64,000 nucleotides of DNA from CAWIJK01 sp963836375 (GCA_963836375.1 CAWIJK010000001.1:434001-498000); one strand, 5' to 3'; numbered from the stretch's first letter, positions 8,762-17,830 are shown. Notes: a model not told the origin generated them from the letters alone. Made by a program: numbers and translations.

Positions 8762-9760
8762 GTGGACTTCGAGCATTCGGCCGAACAGGTCGCCCTGGCC
8801 GACCTGGTCCGAGCCATCGTCACCGGGCGCTTCGGGCTGGACCGGCTGCGCCGCCACGAGGGCACTCCCAACGTGGTCGACCCCGACGACTGGGCCGCTC
8901 TGGGCGAGGCCGGGGTCTTCTCGCTCACCGTGCCCGAGGGCGACGGCGGGGTCGGGCTAGGGCTGGCCGACGCGGCGATCGTGTTCGGCGAGCTCGGGCG
9001 GGGCCTGGTGCCCGGGCCCCTGGTCGCCTCCCACCTGGCGGCGTCCCTCGCCGGTGTCGCCGAGCTGGCCGGGGCGGCCGAGGGCACCACGGTCGTGGGC
9101 TCGCTGCGGCGGCCCGGTCCCCGAGACGGCGACCGCCCGCTGGTGCTGGTCGAGCACCTCGAGTCGCTCGACGCCCTGGTCGTCGTCGAACCGGCCGGCC
9201 TCTTCGTGGTCGACCCGGGGACCCTCGACGCCCTCGACGCCGCCCGGCCGCTCGACCCGCTGACCCCGATGGCCCGGGTGGCCCAGCTGGCGCCCGGGGA
9301 GCGGGTCACCGGCGCCGAGGGCGCGGCGCGCTGGGTGCGCGACGAGCGGATCCTGACCGGCGCCCTGTGCGCCGGCATCGCCGCCGCCACCTGCGACCTG
9401 GCCGTCGACTACGCCAAGGGCCGCCACCAGTTCGGCCGGCCGATCGGCTCGTTCCAGGCGGTCAAGCACCTGTGCGCCGACATGCTGGTGCGAGCCGAGG
9501 TCGCCCGGGCCGCCGTGGAGGCCGCCGCCGTCACCGTCGACCAGCCCGAGGTCGGCGACGCGCTGCGAGCGGCCGCCGGGGCCGCGCTGCTGGCGGCCGA
9601 AGCGGCGGTGGCCAACGCCAAGGCCTGCATCCAGGTGCACGGGGGGATGGGCTTCACCTGGGAGGTGCCGGTCCACCTCTACCTCATGCGGGCCCGGGTG
9701 CTGGCCTCGACGGCCGGGACGTCCCCGGAGCTGGCGGCCGAGGTGGCCGCCCGGTACTGA
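8762..9760 (+). CDS. Acyl-CoA dehydrogenase (small subunit type)
   Basis: 332 residues from GTG, shorter than a typical 380-400-residue family member. The C-terminal domain has RHQFGRPIGSFQAVKHL and VHGGMGFTWEVPVHLYLM; the middle domain is reduced. This matches the beta-type partner in heterotetrameric actinobacterial acyl-CoA dehydrogenases. It follows the alpha-type gene by four bases, which supports a joint enzyme. It is also similar to the partial gene at the left edge, suggesting paralogy. Confidence 0.92.
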   Translation: MDFEHSAEQVALADLVRAIVTGRFGLDRLRRHEGTPNVVDPDDWAALGEAGVFSLTVPEGDGGVGLGLADAAIVFGELGRGLVPGPLVASHLAASLAGVAELAGAAEGTTVVGSLRRPGPRDGDRPLVLVEHLESLDALVVVEPAGLFVVDPGTLDALDAARPLDPLTPMARVAQLAPGERVTGAEGAARWVRDERILTGALCAGIAAATCDLAVDYAKGRHQFGRPIGSFQAVKHLCADMLVRAEVARAAVEAAAVTVDQPEVGDALRAAAGAALLAAEAAVANAKACIQVHGGMGFTWEVPVHLYLMRARVLASTAGTSPELAAEVAARY

Positions 9761-9805
9761 CCGACCGACCCGGCGCGCCCAGCGCCCCGGACCACTGGAG
9801 GCCCC

Positions 9806-10831
9806 ATGACCGACACCGTGACCCCCGACACCGTGACCCCCGACACCGTGACCCCGCCCGCCGACGTGGTGCCGGTCGTCCCCGCCGGCCGGGTCGTCTA
9901 CGGGATGCAGCTCCCCGTCCAGTCCCAGTCGTCGATCTACGTCGCCGAGTGGGAGACCCACTCGGGTCCGGCCGAGCTGGCCCGGGTGGCCGTGGCGGCG
10001 GACGACTCGGGCTTCTTCTACCTCGGGGTCTGCGACCACACGGCGATCCCCGAGCGCCTGGCCGGGGCCATGGGCACCGTCTGGTACGACACCACGGCCA
10101 CCTTGGGATGGCTGGCCGGGATCACCACCCGGGCCCGATTGCTCTCCCACGTCTTGGTCCTGGCCCAGCGGCACCCGCTGCGGGCGGCCAAGGAGCTGTC
10201 CACCCTCGACGTGCTCTCGGGAGGCCGGCTCATCGTCGGCGTGGGGGCGGGGCACGTCGAAGAGGAGTACGACCTGTTGACCGGCGACTTCGAGCATCGG
10301 GGCCGCCACACCGACGAGGCGGTGGCCGATCTGGCCCTGGCCTTCACCGCCGAGTTCCCGACCCTGCCCGGGCCCCGGTGGCCGGCCTCGGCGATGGGGG
10401 TGGCCCCCCGGCCGGTCCAGTCGCCGCGCCCGCCGATCTGGATCGGTGGCTCGAGCCGGCCGGCCCTCCGTCGTACGGCCGCCCTGGGCGACGGCTGGCT
10501 GCCCCAGGGGACGCGGCGCAAGGACCTCGGCGGCCAGATCGCCGAGCTGCGCCGCCTGCGCGCCGAGCTGCGCGGCGGCGCCCCCCTCGACATCGGGACC
10601 ATCGTCGAGCCCATCTACCTGGTCGGCGGCGGCGCCCCGGGGGACGCGGCGTGGGAACAGCCGGCGTGGGCCCTGGCCGGGCGGGCCGAGCGGGTCGCCG
10701 AGTCCCTCCGCGAGCTGGCCGCCATGGGCGTCAACCACCTCCAGGTCCGGTTCATGGCCCGCTCGGTCGGGGAGTGCTGCGACCAGGTCCGGGCGTTCGG
10801 CGAGCTGGTGGGACCCCTGCTCGGGACCTGA
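9806..10831 (+). CDS. LLM class F420-dependent oxidoreductase
   Basis: 341 residues. A luciferase-like TIM-barrel is indicated by CDHTAIPERL, ARLLSHVLVLAQRHPLRAAK, LSGGRLIVGVGAGHVEEEY and RPPIWIGGSSRPALRR, the pattern of the subfamily whose actinobacterial members use coenzyme F420. It probably oxidises or reduces an intermediate of the neighbouring catabolic genes. The first 20 residues are a tandem TDTVTP-type repeat encoded by a 15-base repeat (9812-9855) and lie before the conserved fold. Confidence 0.9.
   Translation: MTDTVTPDTVTPDTVTPPADVVPVVPAGRVVYGMQLPVQSQSSIYVAEWETHSGPAELARVAVAADDSGFFYLGVCDHTAIPERLAGAMGTVWYDTTATLGWLAGITTRARLLSHVLVLAQRHPLRAAKELSTLDVLSGGRLIVGVGAGHVEEEYDLLTGDFEHRGRHTDEAVADLALAFTAEFPTLPGPRWPASAMGVAPRPVQSPRPPIWIGGSSRPALRRTAALGDGWLPQGTRRKDLGGQIAELRRLRAELRGGAPLDIGTIVEPIYLVGGGAPGDAAWEQPAWALAGRAERVAESLRELAAMGVNHLQVRFMARSVGECCDQVRAFGELVGPLLGT
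9812..9855 (+). repeat. Three 15-base tandem repeats inside the start of the LLM gene
   Basis: The unit GACACCGTGACCCCC occurs almost three times in a row and keeps the reading frame, giving repeated DTVTP peptides at the N terminus. Copy-number change would add or remove five residues without breaking the gene. Confidence 0.9.
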
Positions 10832-10894
10832 GACGCGCCCCGGCGGGCCGGCGCGGTCGGCCCGGGCCCTTGGGCCGGTAGCGTCGAAGGCATC

Positions 10895-11536
10895 GTGACG
10901 ATCACGCTGGTCTTCGACGTGGCCCTGGTGGCCCTGCTCTTGTTCCGCCAGCGGCGGGTGCGGCGCGTGGCCCGCCACCTGCGGCTGTTCGGACCGGTGG
11001 TCCTCGGCCTCATCGGCCTCTACCAGCTCAGCGCGTTCACCGACCACCACCGCCTGACCGGCGCGGTGACCACCGCCCTGCTGGGCGCGATCGTGGTCGG
11101 CGCCGTCGCCCTGGGCGCGGCCCGCGGGGCCACCGTGGCCCTCTGGCGCCTCGAGGGGGTGGTGCTGCGCCAGGCCACCTGGCTGACCATGGGCCTGTGG
11201 GCGGTGTCCCTCGCCCTCTACGCCGCCGTGGCGGGGTGGATCGGCTCGCTCGACGCGGTGGCCGGCGTCGCCTGGTCCGCGCTGCTGGTCTTCGTCGGCC
11301 TGACCCTGGGGATCCAAGCGGCCGTCGTGCACCGGCGGGCCCGCTCGCTGCTGCGGGCGGCGGGGCCCTTCGACACCGGCCCCGGGCCCGAGACCATCAC
11401 CGCCCGCTGGTGGGCCGCCGCCTGGGGTGAGGGCCCCCCGCCGGGGCCCGACACCCACCCCGACGCCATCGAGGCCCGGGCCGAGCCGATCGAGCCCGGG
11501 CACCCCGGGCCCGACGACCAGGGCGAGGCCTCCTAG
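10895..11536 (+). CDS. Hypothetical membrane protein
   Basis: 213 residues from GTG. About five hydrophobic segments are visible: residues 3-12, 29-47, 58-75, 99-116 and 124-146. A soluble tail rich in Pro, Gly and acidic residues follows. TAGCGT at 10879-10884 is a possible -10 element ten bases before the GTG. No family is recognised. It stands between the LLM gene and a DUF4190-type gene, all on the plus strand. Confidence 0.7.
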   Translation: MTITLVFDVALVALLLFRQRRVRRVARHLRLFGPVVLGLIGLYQLSAFTDHHRLTGAVTTALLGAIVVGAVALGAARGATVALWRLEGVVLRQATWLTMGLWAVSLALYAAVAGWIGSLDAVAGVAWSALLVFVGLTLGIQAAVVHRRARSLLRAAGPFDTGPGPETITARWWAAAWGEGPPPGPDTHPDAIEARAEPIEPGHPGPDDQGEAS

Positions 11537-11600
11537 AAAGAACGCGTCCCGAGCCCCCCGAATCGGTAGGTTGTGCGGACCGACCGAGGGAGGGCGCGAC

Positions 11601-12134
11601 ATGGTGGGACCACCGCAGTATCCCGGCCAGGACCCGTCGGGTGGTGGGCCCGACGCCCCGGGCTACGGGGCGCCGGTGCCCGGCGGCCAACCTCCGAGCA
11701 CCCCCGCCTACCCGCCCCCCGCTGCCCCCGGCCCGCCGGCGGCCCCGGGTGGACCCGCGCCCGGTTGGTACCAGGCGTCCGACGGCCAGTGGTACCAGCA
11801 GGCGCCGGCGGCCGGGTACCCCCAGCAACCGGTGCACGCCTACGGCGCCGCCTACCCCTATGCCAACCAGCCCTCGACGAACGGCATGGCCGTCGCCGCC
11901 CTGGTGTGCTCGCTGGCCAGCCTGCTCTGCGGGGTCGGGGCGGTCCTCGGCATCGTCTTCGGCTTCATCGCCCGGAGCCAGATCCGCCAGTCCGGCGGCA
12001 CCCAGAAGGGCGCCGGGATGGCCCTGGCCGGCATCATCATCGGCTTCGCCGTGATCGCCATCATCGCCATCGTGGTCATCATCGCCGTGGCCACCGCCCA
12101 CGCCTGCGGCGGGCTCAACCAGCCGGCCTGCTGA
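11601..12134 (+). CDS. DUF4190-type membrane protein with Pro/Gly-rich N terminus
   Basis: 177 residues from the ATG at 11601, chosen because GAGGGAGGG lies just upstream. Residues 1-95 are Pro/Gly/Tyr-rich and include PGWYQASDGQWYQ, which resembles the DUF2510 motif of actinobacterial membrane proteins. Two hydrophobic segments (about 97-123 and 138-165) flank a short SQIRQSGGTQKGAGMAL loop, the usual DUF4190 arrangement. Function is unknown for the family. Its 3' end overlaps the convergent P450 gene by 20 bases. Confidence 0.8.
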   Translation: MVGPPQYPGQDPSGGGPDAPGYGAPVPGGQPPSTPAYPPPAAPGPPAAPGGPAPGWYQASDGQWYQQAPAAGYPQQPVHAYGAAYPYANQPSTNGMAVAALVCSLASLLCGVGAVLGIVFGFIARSQIRQSGGTQKGAGMALAGIIIGFAVIAIIAIVVIIAVATAHACGGLNQPAC

Positions 12135-13335
12135 CCCGAGCGCCCGGGCGGCCGGGGCGCCCGGCCGGGTCGAGCACGACCTCGAGCCGCTCGACCTGGT
12201 TGACCAGCGTCGAGGGCACCCGGGGCCCCTCGGCCACCACCTCGTAGTCGGGGAACCGCCCGAGGAGCTCGGTCAGCACGACGCGCCCCTCGAGGCGGGC
12301 CAGTCCGGCCCCGATGCAGAAGTGCTCGCCGAAGCCGAAGGCGACGTGGGGGTTGGGCGAGCGGCGCACGTCGAAGGTCCCGGCACTCTGGCCGTAGACC
12401 GCCTCGTCGCGGTTCGCCGCCCGGTACACCATGTAGACGTAGTCCCCGTCGCCGAGCGTCGTGTCGCCGAGGGCGACCCGGCCGCGCACGGTCCGGGCGA
12501 ACCCGGTGATCGGGGTCACCCAGCGGAGCATCTCCTCGACGGCACCGGGCACCAGGCGCCGGTCGGCCGCCAGAGCGGCCCGCTGGTCGGGGTGGCGGGC
12601 CAGCTCGGCCAGCCCCCCCGAGAGCAGCGAGCGGGTGGTCTCGTTGCCGGCCACGAGCAGGGACATGCAGAAGCCGAGCACCTCGGCCCGGCTGAGGCGC
12701 TGGCCGTCGACCTCGGCCGCTCGGAGGGCCGAGAGCAGGTCGTCGGTCGGTTGCCTCGCCCGGGCGTCGAGCTGCGCATCGAAGTACTCGATGAGCTCGA
12801 GGGCGACCAGCGCGTTGTCCTCGGTCAGGTCGGTGGCCGCCTCGATGATGGCGTCGGACCAGCGCCTGAACGCGTCCCAGTCCCCCTCGGGCAACCCGAG
12901 CAGCTCGCTGATGACCCGCAGCGGCAGCGGGGCGCACAGCGCGTCGACCAGGTCGACCGGGGCCCGGGGGTCGAGGGCGTCGAGGAGCTCGTGGACCAAG
13001 GCGGTGATGCGCGGCTCGAGGACGGCCACCCGGCGGGGCGTGAAGGCCCGGCTCACCAGGGCCCGGTGCCGGGCGTGGCGCGGCGGATCGAGGTAGAGGA
13101 TCGAGTCCTCGGCGACGACCCGGCGCTCCCGGTCGCCGAGCAGGACCCCGAGGCCCGAGCAGAAGTGTCCGGGGTCCTTGCCGATCGTCTGGACCTGGCG
13201 CTGGCCGGTGACCACCCAGCAGCGTTCGGCCTCCTGCCAGTGGACCGGGTCGGCCAGGCGCAACCGGGCCAGGGCGGGGTCCGGATCCCCCCCGAGGAAG
13301 GCCGGGTCGCCGATCGGGACGTCGAGCTCGCTCAC
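12115..13335 (-). CDS. Cytochrome P450
   Basis: 406 residues from the GTG at 13335; a GTG at 13377 would add 14 residues and overlap the upstream gene. The I-helix motif AGNETT, the K-helix EEMLR (ExxR) and the haem-binding loop FGFGEHFCIG with its axial Cys are all present. It is a soluble bacterial class I type with no membrane anchor. The gene follows the Zn-ribbon/OB-fold gene on the same strand. It hydroxylates an unknown organic substrate; the catabolic context would fit a lipid or steroid. Confidence 0.93.
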   Translation of the reverse strand: MSELDVPIGDPAFLGGDPDPALARLRLADPVHWQEAERCWVVTGQRQVQTIGKDPGHFCSGLGVLLGDRERRVVAEDSILYLDPPRHARHRALVSRAFTPRRVAVLEPRITALVHELLDALDPRAPVDLVDALCAPLPLRVISELLGLPEGDWDAFRRWSDAIIEAATDLTEDNALVALELIEYFDAQLDARARQPTDDLLSALRAAEVDGQRLSRAEVLGFCMSLLVAGNETTRSLLSGGLAELARHPDQRAALAADRRLVPGAVEEMLRWVTPITGFARTVRGRVALGDTTLGDGDYVYMVYRAANRDEAVYGQSAGTFDVRRSPNPHVAFGFGEHFCIGAGLARLEGRVVLTELLGRFPDYEVVAEGPRVPSTLVNQVERLEVVLDPAGRPGRPGARVSRPAG

Positions 13336-13355
13336 GGCGTCGGCTGGCCCGCGCC

Positions 13356-13826
13356 CTAGCCCGCGGCCCGGACCCACTCGGGCATGGACACCTCGTGGCC
13401 GTCGGGCCCGGTGCGCCGGGAGAAGACCACCCGGACCGGCTCACCGATGAGGATCGAGGCCGGGTCGATCTCGTTGATGGCCCCGTCGGGCGCGGCCACC
13501 AGGTTGCCCACGAGACGAAGCGCCGGGTCCTCGTCGAGGGCCACCACGATGACGTTGTAGGGGGCCAGCGCGGCGTAGGCCGCCAGGAGCGGTGGGTGGG
13601 GCACCACGAACGACCAGACGGTCCCGGTCCCAGAAACCGCCCGCCAGGCCCGACCGGTCGACCGGCAGTGGGGGCACATGAACTGGGGCGGGAAGCGGAG
13701 GCGCCCGCAGGTCGTGCAGGCCTGCATGCGCAGTTCGCCGGCGGCCGTCCCCTCCCAGAACCCGGCCGACTCCTCGTCGGTCACCGGCACCGTCAACCCC
13801 TCGCTCCCGCCACTGGCCGGGACCAT
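13356..13826 (-). CDS. Zn-ribbon/OB-fold protein (DUF35 type)
   Basis: 156 residues from the ATG at 13826, which has AGGGAGGA ideally placed upstream. The zinc ribbon has the form C-x2-C-x10-C-x2-C (CTTCGRLRFPP then MCPHC) and is followed by an OB-fold. DUF35 proteins are acyl-CoA-binding partners of thiolases or of MaoC-like hydratases in steroid and lipid degradation. The usual thiolase neighbour is not seen here. It lies directly upstream of the P450 gene and divergent from the aldehyde dehydrogenase. Confidence 0.9.
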   Translation of the reverse strand: MVPASGGSEGLTVPVTDEESAGFWEGTAAGELRMQACTTCGRLRFPPQFMCPHCRSTGRAWRAVSGTGTVWSFVVPHPPLLAAYAALAPYNVIVVALDEDPALRLVGNLVAAPDGAINEIDPASILIGEPVRVVFSRRTGPDGHEVSMPEWVRAAG

Positions 13827-13968
13827 CGGCTGCTCCTCCCTGTCGTCGGGCCGGTCCGGCCCGGGTTCATTATTGGCGGTCCGGGGGCCCGGGGGAGCAA
13901 AATGCCGACGACCCCCGATCCCGGCCCGACGGGCCACGCCCCGGAGCCGGGGACCACGAGGAGCGCCC

Positions 13969-15438
13969 ATGCCCGGACCGTCCACCCGCAACGAACAGCT
14001 GTTGATCGCCGGCAAGTGGGTGGACGCCGGTTCGGGCACCTATGGGATCGTGAACCCGGCGACCGAAGAGGTGGTCGGCACCGCACCGGACGCCACCGCC
14101 GACGACGCCCGGGCGGCCGCCCGGGCGGCCCGAGAGGCCCTCCCCCAGTGGTCGGCCATGGGCGTCGAGGCCCGCTCCGAACTGATGCGCAAGGCGGCCG
14201 AGGCCGTGCGGGCCAAGGCGTCCGAGCTGCTCCCCCTGGTCATCGCCGAGACCGGGGCCACGGCGACGGTGGGCTCGCGCATGCAGGTGCCGGTGGCCGC
14301 CGACCGCTTCGACCGCTACGCCCGGGACCCCCGGGGTGTCCTCCAGACGCCGCTTCTGCCCCAGGCGGTCGGGGCCACACCGCTGGCCCCCGGCGGGATC
14401 ATCGGCGGCATGGTCAACCGCCAGCCGGTCGGCGTGGTGGCCTGCGTGACCTCCTACAACTTCCCGATGGTCAACATGGCCGGCAAGGTGGCCCCCGCAC
14501 TGGCGGCCGGCAACACGGTCGTCGTCAAGCCCGCACCCCAGGACCCGTTGGCGGTCATCGAGCTGGTCCGAATCCTCGACGAGGTCGGCTTCCCCCCCGG
14601 GGTGGTCAACCTGGTCAACTCGAAGGGGCCCGAGCCGGCGGCGGCACTGGTCGACTCGACCGACGTCGACATGATCAGCTTCACCGGCTCGACCCAGGTC
14701 GGGACCCGCATCATGGAGGCGGCGGGCAAGACGATGAAGCGCCTGCTGCTCGAACTGGGCGGCAAGGGCGCCTGCGTCGTCTTCGAGGACGCCGACGTCA
14801 AGGCGGCCATCACCTGCATCGGCTCGACCTGGACCTTCCACTCCGGCCAGATCTGCACCGCACCGACCAGGGCCGTCGTCCACTCGAGCATCTTCGAGCA
14901 GGTGCGCGACGGGCTGGTCACGATGGCCGGCTTCTTGAAGGTGGGTGACCCGACCGACAAGGCGACCATCGTCGGCCCGGTGATCTCGGCCGCCCAACGG
15001 GGCCGCATCGAGGCCCACGTGGCCGGCGCGGCGGCCGACGGGGGGGAGGTGGTCATCGGAGGGTCACGCCCGGCCGACCTGGCGAAGGGGTTCTACGTGG
15101 CCCCGACGCTGATCACCGGGACCAACGACATGACCGTGGCCCGCGAGGAGGTCTTCGGACCGGTGATCACCATGATCCCCTTCGACGACGAGGAGGAGGG
15201 GATCGCCATCGCCAACGACACCGAGTTCGGCCTCTACGACTACGTCTTCTCGGCCGACGCGGCGCGGGCCTTCCGGGTGGCCAAGCGCCTGCAGGCCGGC
15301 CACGTCGGCGTCAACACCGCCCAACGGAATCACGACGCACCCTTCGGGGGCTTCAAGATGAGCGGGATCGGGCGCGACGGCGGCGACTACGGCCTCCTGG
15401 CCTACAGCGAGCCCCAGGCCATCATCTGGACCACTTGA
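13969..15438 (+). CDS. Aldehyde dehydrogenase family protein
   Basis: 489 residues from the ATG at 13969 (GAGGAG seven bases upstream). The fold is complete: TSYNFP, KPAPQDP, FTGSTQVG, the catalytic Glu in LELGGKGAC (about residue 261) and the catalytic Cys in SGQICTAP (about 296). It oxidises an aldehyde to the acid with NAD(P). The divergent DUF35 and P450 genes suggest it may finish a hydroxylation-oxidation route, which is inference. Confidence 0.95.
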   Translation: MPGPSTRNEQLLIAGKWVDAGSGTYGIVNPATEEVVGTAPDATADDARAAARAAREALPQWSAMGVEARSELMRKAAEAVRAKASELLPLVIAETGATATVGSRMQVPVAADRFDRYARDPRGVLQTPLLPQAVGATPLAPGGIIGGMVNRQPVGVVACVTSYNFPMVNMAGKVAPALAAGNTVVVKPAPQDPLAVIELVRILDEVGFPPGVVNLVNSKGPEPAAALVDSTDVDMISFTGSTQVGTRIMEAAGKTMKRLLLELGGKGACVVFEDADVKAAITCIGSTWTFHSGQICTAPTRAVVHSSIFEQVRDGLVTMAGFLKVGDPTDKATIVGPVISAAQRGRIEAHVAGAAADGGEVVIGGSRPADLAKGFYVAPTLITGTNDMTVAREEVFGPVITMIPFDDEEEGIAIANDTEFGLYDYVFSADAARAFRVAKRLQAGHVGVNTAQRNHDAPFGGFKMSGIGRDGGDYGLLAYSEPQAIIWTT

Positions 15439-15451
15439 GGCCACGCGCTGC

Positions 15452-15979
15452 TCAGGGCAGGGGGCCGGGCGGCGGTCCGGCGGCCCGGCGCATGCAGACC
15501 CGGGCGGCGGGGTCGAGGCCGTGGGCGGTCTCGGCGTCGCGGACCGCCCGCAGGCCCGCCGGGATCTCCTCTGGGCGAAGGACGACGAAGCCCAGGTGCT
15601 CGTAGAGGGGGCGGTTCCAGGGAACCTCGGCGAAGGTGGTGAGGGTCACCGCAGCCATCAACCGCTCGGCCGCCCACCGCCCGACGAGGTCGAGGAGGGC
15701 CCGGGCGTGCCCGCGGCCCTGGTGCGCCGGTTCGACGCTCAGCTGCTCGACGTGCGCGCAGCCGTCGACCAGGTCGACGACCACGTAGCCGACCGGGCGG
15801 TCGTCGTCGTCGACCACGACCCACGAACGGCCGGCCCGGGCGTAGGCGGCGAGCCGGTCGGTGGCCATCGGTTCGGCGGCCGCCACCTCGGCCAGCCCCA
15901 CGTCGACGTAGCGGGCGCCGGCGGCCCGCTCGATGCGGGCCAGCGCGTCGGCGTCGTCGGGTCGGGCGGCGCGCAGCAC
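15452..15979 (-). CDS. GNAT family N-acetyltransferase
   Basis: 175 residues from GTG. The acetyl-CoA-binding motif is VEPAHQGRGHARALLDL, followed by TTFAEVPWNRPLYEHLGFVV, typical of GNAT strands 5 and 6. The acceptor is unknown. TAACAC (15987-15992) ends seven bases before the GTG, so it may be leaderless. It is divergent from the cyclase-family gene, with only 68 bases between the two starts. Confidence 0.9.
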   Translation of the reverse strand: MLRAARPDDADALARIERAAGARYVDVGLAEVAAAEPMATDRLAAYARAGRSWVVVDDDDRPVGYVVVDLVDGCAHVEQLSVEPAHQGRGHARALLDLVGRWAAERLMAAVTLTTFAEVPWNRPLYEHLGFVVLRPEEIPAGLRAVRDAETAHGLDPAARVCMRRAAGPPPGPLP

Positions 15980-15986
15980 GACCGCC

Positions 15987-15992
15987 GTGTTA
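15987..15992 (-). promoter_or_regulatory. Weak candidate leaderless -10 element (TAACAC)
   Basis: It has the same seven-base spacing to the GNAT start as the other leaderless elements, but the last T of TANNNT is C. It faces the promoter at 16036-16041. Confidence 0.3.
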
Positions 15993-16035
15993 GCACGGGC
16001 GGCGTCGGGGGGGCCGGGCGAACCGACGGGCGGAC

Positions 16036-16041
16036 TACAGT
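16036..16041 (+). promoter_or_regulatory. Candidate leaderless -10 element (TACAGT)
   Basis: TACAGT ends six bases before the GTG of the cyclase-family gene, and no Shine-Dalgarno is present. Confidence 0.5.
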
Positions 16042-16047
16042 GCGCCG

Positions 16048-17016
16048 GTGGTCGTCCCGGACCGTTTCGCCGAGATCGCCGCCCGGGTCCGCAACTGGGG
16101 GCGGTGGGGCCACGACGACCAGCTCGGCACGCTCAACCTCATCGACCCCGCAGCCAGGCGGCGCGGCGCCCACAGCGTCCGCAGCGGCGAGGCGTTCTCC
16201 CTCGCCCTGCCCCTCTCGGAGGCCGACGGGATCCAGCAGGGCTTCGTGCCCGGGCGGATCAACCCCAAGCACCGGATGGTCGCCGTCGACGAGCCGCTCG
16301 GTCCCGACCCGGGGTGGATCCGATCGAGCGAGGACGTCGTCGAGCTGGCCACCCAGTGCGCCACCCACTGGGACGCCCTCGCCCACGTGAGCTACGACGC
16401 CAAGATCTGGAACGGCCACCCGGCCTCGAGCGTCACCGCCGAGGGGGCGTCGCGTTGCGGGATCCACCTGGTCCGCACGCTGGTCAGCCGGGGGGTCCTC
16501 CTCGACGTGGCCCGGGCCAAGGGGGTGGCCCTGCTCGACGCGGGGTATCCGATCACCCCCGGGGACCTCGACGCGGCGGCCGAGCTGGCCCGGACCGAGG
16601 TGGGCCCCGGCGACGTGGTGCTGGTCCGGACCGGGCAGATGGCCCACCTGGCCCTGGCCGGCCGGCCCGGCCCGGGGGGCGGTCCGCCGCTCACCCGCGA
16701 CCTGCTCGCCTACACCTGGCCCACGCCCGGGTTGACGATGGCCACGTCGACGTGGTTCCACGAGCGCGACGTCGCCGCCGTGGCCACCGACACCCTCCCC
16801 CTCGAGGTCTTCCCCGGCGAGGACGAGTCGATCTACCTCCCGGTGCACCTGCTGCACCTGGTGGAGATGGGCATGACCCAGGGGCAGAACTGGGTCCTCG
16901 ACGAGCTGGCCGACGCCTGTGCGGCCGACGGGCGCTACACCTTCTTGCTCGACGCCTCGCCGCTGCCGTTCACCGGCGCCGTCGGGAGCCCGGTCAACCC
17001 GGTCGCCCTGCGCTGA
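16048..17016 (+). CDS. Cyclase family protein (kynurenine formamidase-like metal hydrolase)
   Basis: 322 residues. ATQCATHWDALAHV corresponds to the HxGTHxDxPxH metal-binding motif of the cyclase/formamidase superfamily, here in the divergent THWDALAHV form. A GDVVLVRTG segment is also typical. Known members hydrolyse N-formylkynurenine or related amides or esters with Zn or Mn; this longer subfamily is largely uncharacterised. The leaderless start and lack of a linked kynureninase leave the pathway open. Confidence 0.87.
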   Translation: MVVPDRFAEIAARVRNWGRWGHDDQLGTLNLIDPAARRRGAHSVRSGEAFSLALPLSEADGIQQGFVPGRINPKHRMVAVDEPLGPDPGWIRSSEDVVELATQCATHWDALAHVSYDAKIWNGHPASSVTAEGASRCGIHLVRTLVSRGVLLDVARAKGVALLDAGYPITPGDLDAAAELARTEVGPGDVVLVRTGQMAHLALAGRPGPGGGPPLTRDLLAYTWPTPGLTMATSTWFHERDVAAVATDTLPLEVFPGEDESIYLPVHLLHLVEMGMTQGQNWVLDELADACAADGRYTFLLDASPLPFTGAVGSPVNPVALR

Positions 17017-17058
17017 GTACCACTCATGGGCGGGCGCGGGACGTCCCCTCGCCCCGGG

Positions 17059-17817
17059 TCATCGCCGGCCGAGGGCGATGGCCGCCTCCATCCGCTCGAG
17101 CCCGGCCACCAAGGAGGCCTGGCCGTCGTCGTCGAGCACCGAGTAGGGCCGGCGCACCAGGCGGTCGGTCAGGCGCTCGGACTCGGCCAGGCGTTCGCGG
17201 TCCCCCTTGGTGACCGCCGGCACGTCGTCGTCGCTCCAGCCGAACCGGGTGAAGTCGTTGGGCCGCCGCAGGAAGTGGGCCACCCGGGGCGACAGCCCGC
17301 AGGCGACGACGGCCAGGAGGTGGGCGCTCCCGCGCAGCTCGCGCAGCACGGCCAGCAGTTGCATGGCCCGGGCCGGGGGGTCCTCGGGCAGGGGCTCGGC
17401 GGCGACGCCGGCGAACAGGGCCAGGCCCGCCGGGTCGGCGGCGGCGACCACCGCCTCGGCGGCGGCGCAGAACCCCTCCAGCTGGCCCACCCCAAAGAAG
17501 TGGTCCCGGCCGAAGTCGTGGGCCGCCGCCAGGTGCTCCCGGCCGGCCCGGCGGGGCTCGGCCTTCGCCCGGGCCGAGTCCCACACCGCTTGGACCAACG
17601 AGGGCTCGAAGTAGCCGAAGGCGCTGGCCACCACCGGCGCCTCCACGTTGCCCAGGACGCCCCCGCGCCCCAAGAAGTAGAAGCGGAACCCGTCGAGTCC
17701 GAGGGCCCGGCCCCGGGCCAGGGTGGCCGGCGTGAAGTAGTAGGCGGCGCCGAAGGTCCCGATCGTCGGGCAGACGGTGGTGACGAACTCGTCGGGGGTC
17801 ATGGCGGCCCGGGTCAC
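17059..17817 (-). CDS. SCO6745-like protein
   Basis: 252 residues. The pattern PTIGTFGAAYYF near the N terminus, GLDGFRFYFLGRGGVLGNV and PFSVLxD-like RPYSVLDDDG near the C terminus resemble the actinobacterial SCO6745 family, which has no firm function. The GTG at 17817 was chosen because TAGCGT (17825-17830) ends seven bases upstream, a leaderless signature; an ATG at 17802 is the alternative. It converges with the cyclase gene. Confidence 0.75.
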   Translation of the reverse strand: MTRAAMTPDEFVTTVCPTIGTFGAAYYFTPATLARGRALGLDGFRFYFLGRGGVLGNVEAPVVASAFGYFEPSLVQAVWDSARAKAEPRRAGREHLAAAHDFGRDHFFGVGQLEGFCAAAEAVVAAADPAGLALFAGVAAEPLPEDPPARAMQLLAVLRELRGSAHLLAVVACGLSPRVAHFLRRPNDFTRFGWSDDDVPAVTKGDRERLAESERLTDRLVRRPYSVLDDDGQASLVAGLERMEAAIALGRR

Positions 17818-17824
17818 GACCGAG

Positions 17825-17830
17825 ACGCTA
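17825..17830 (-). promoter_or_regulatory. Candidate leaderless -10 element (TAGCGT)
   Basis: TAGCGT on the minus strand, seven bases before the GTG at 17817. Confidence 0.5.

Noticed and set aside
8957..11602. An 881-codon minus-strand reading frame
   Set aside because: It is antisense to well-supported acyl-CoA dehydrogenase, LLM and membrane protein genes and has random Gly/Arg/Pro-rich composition.
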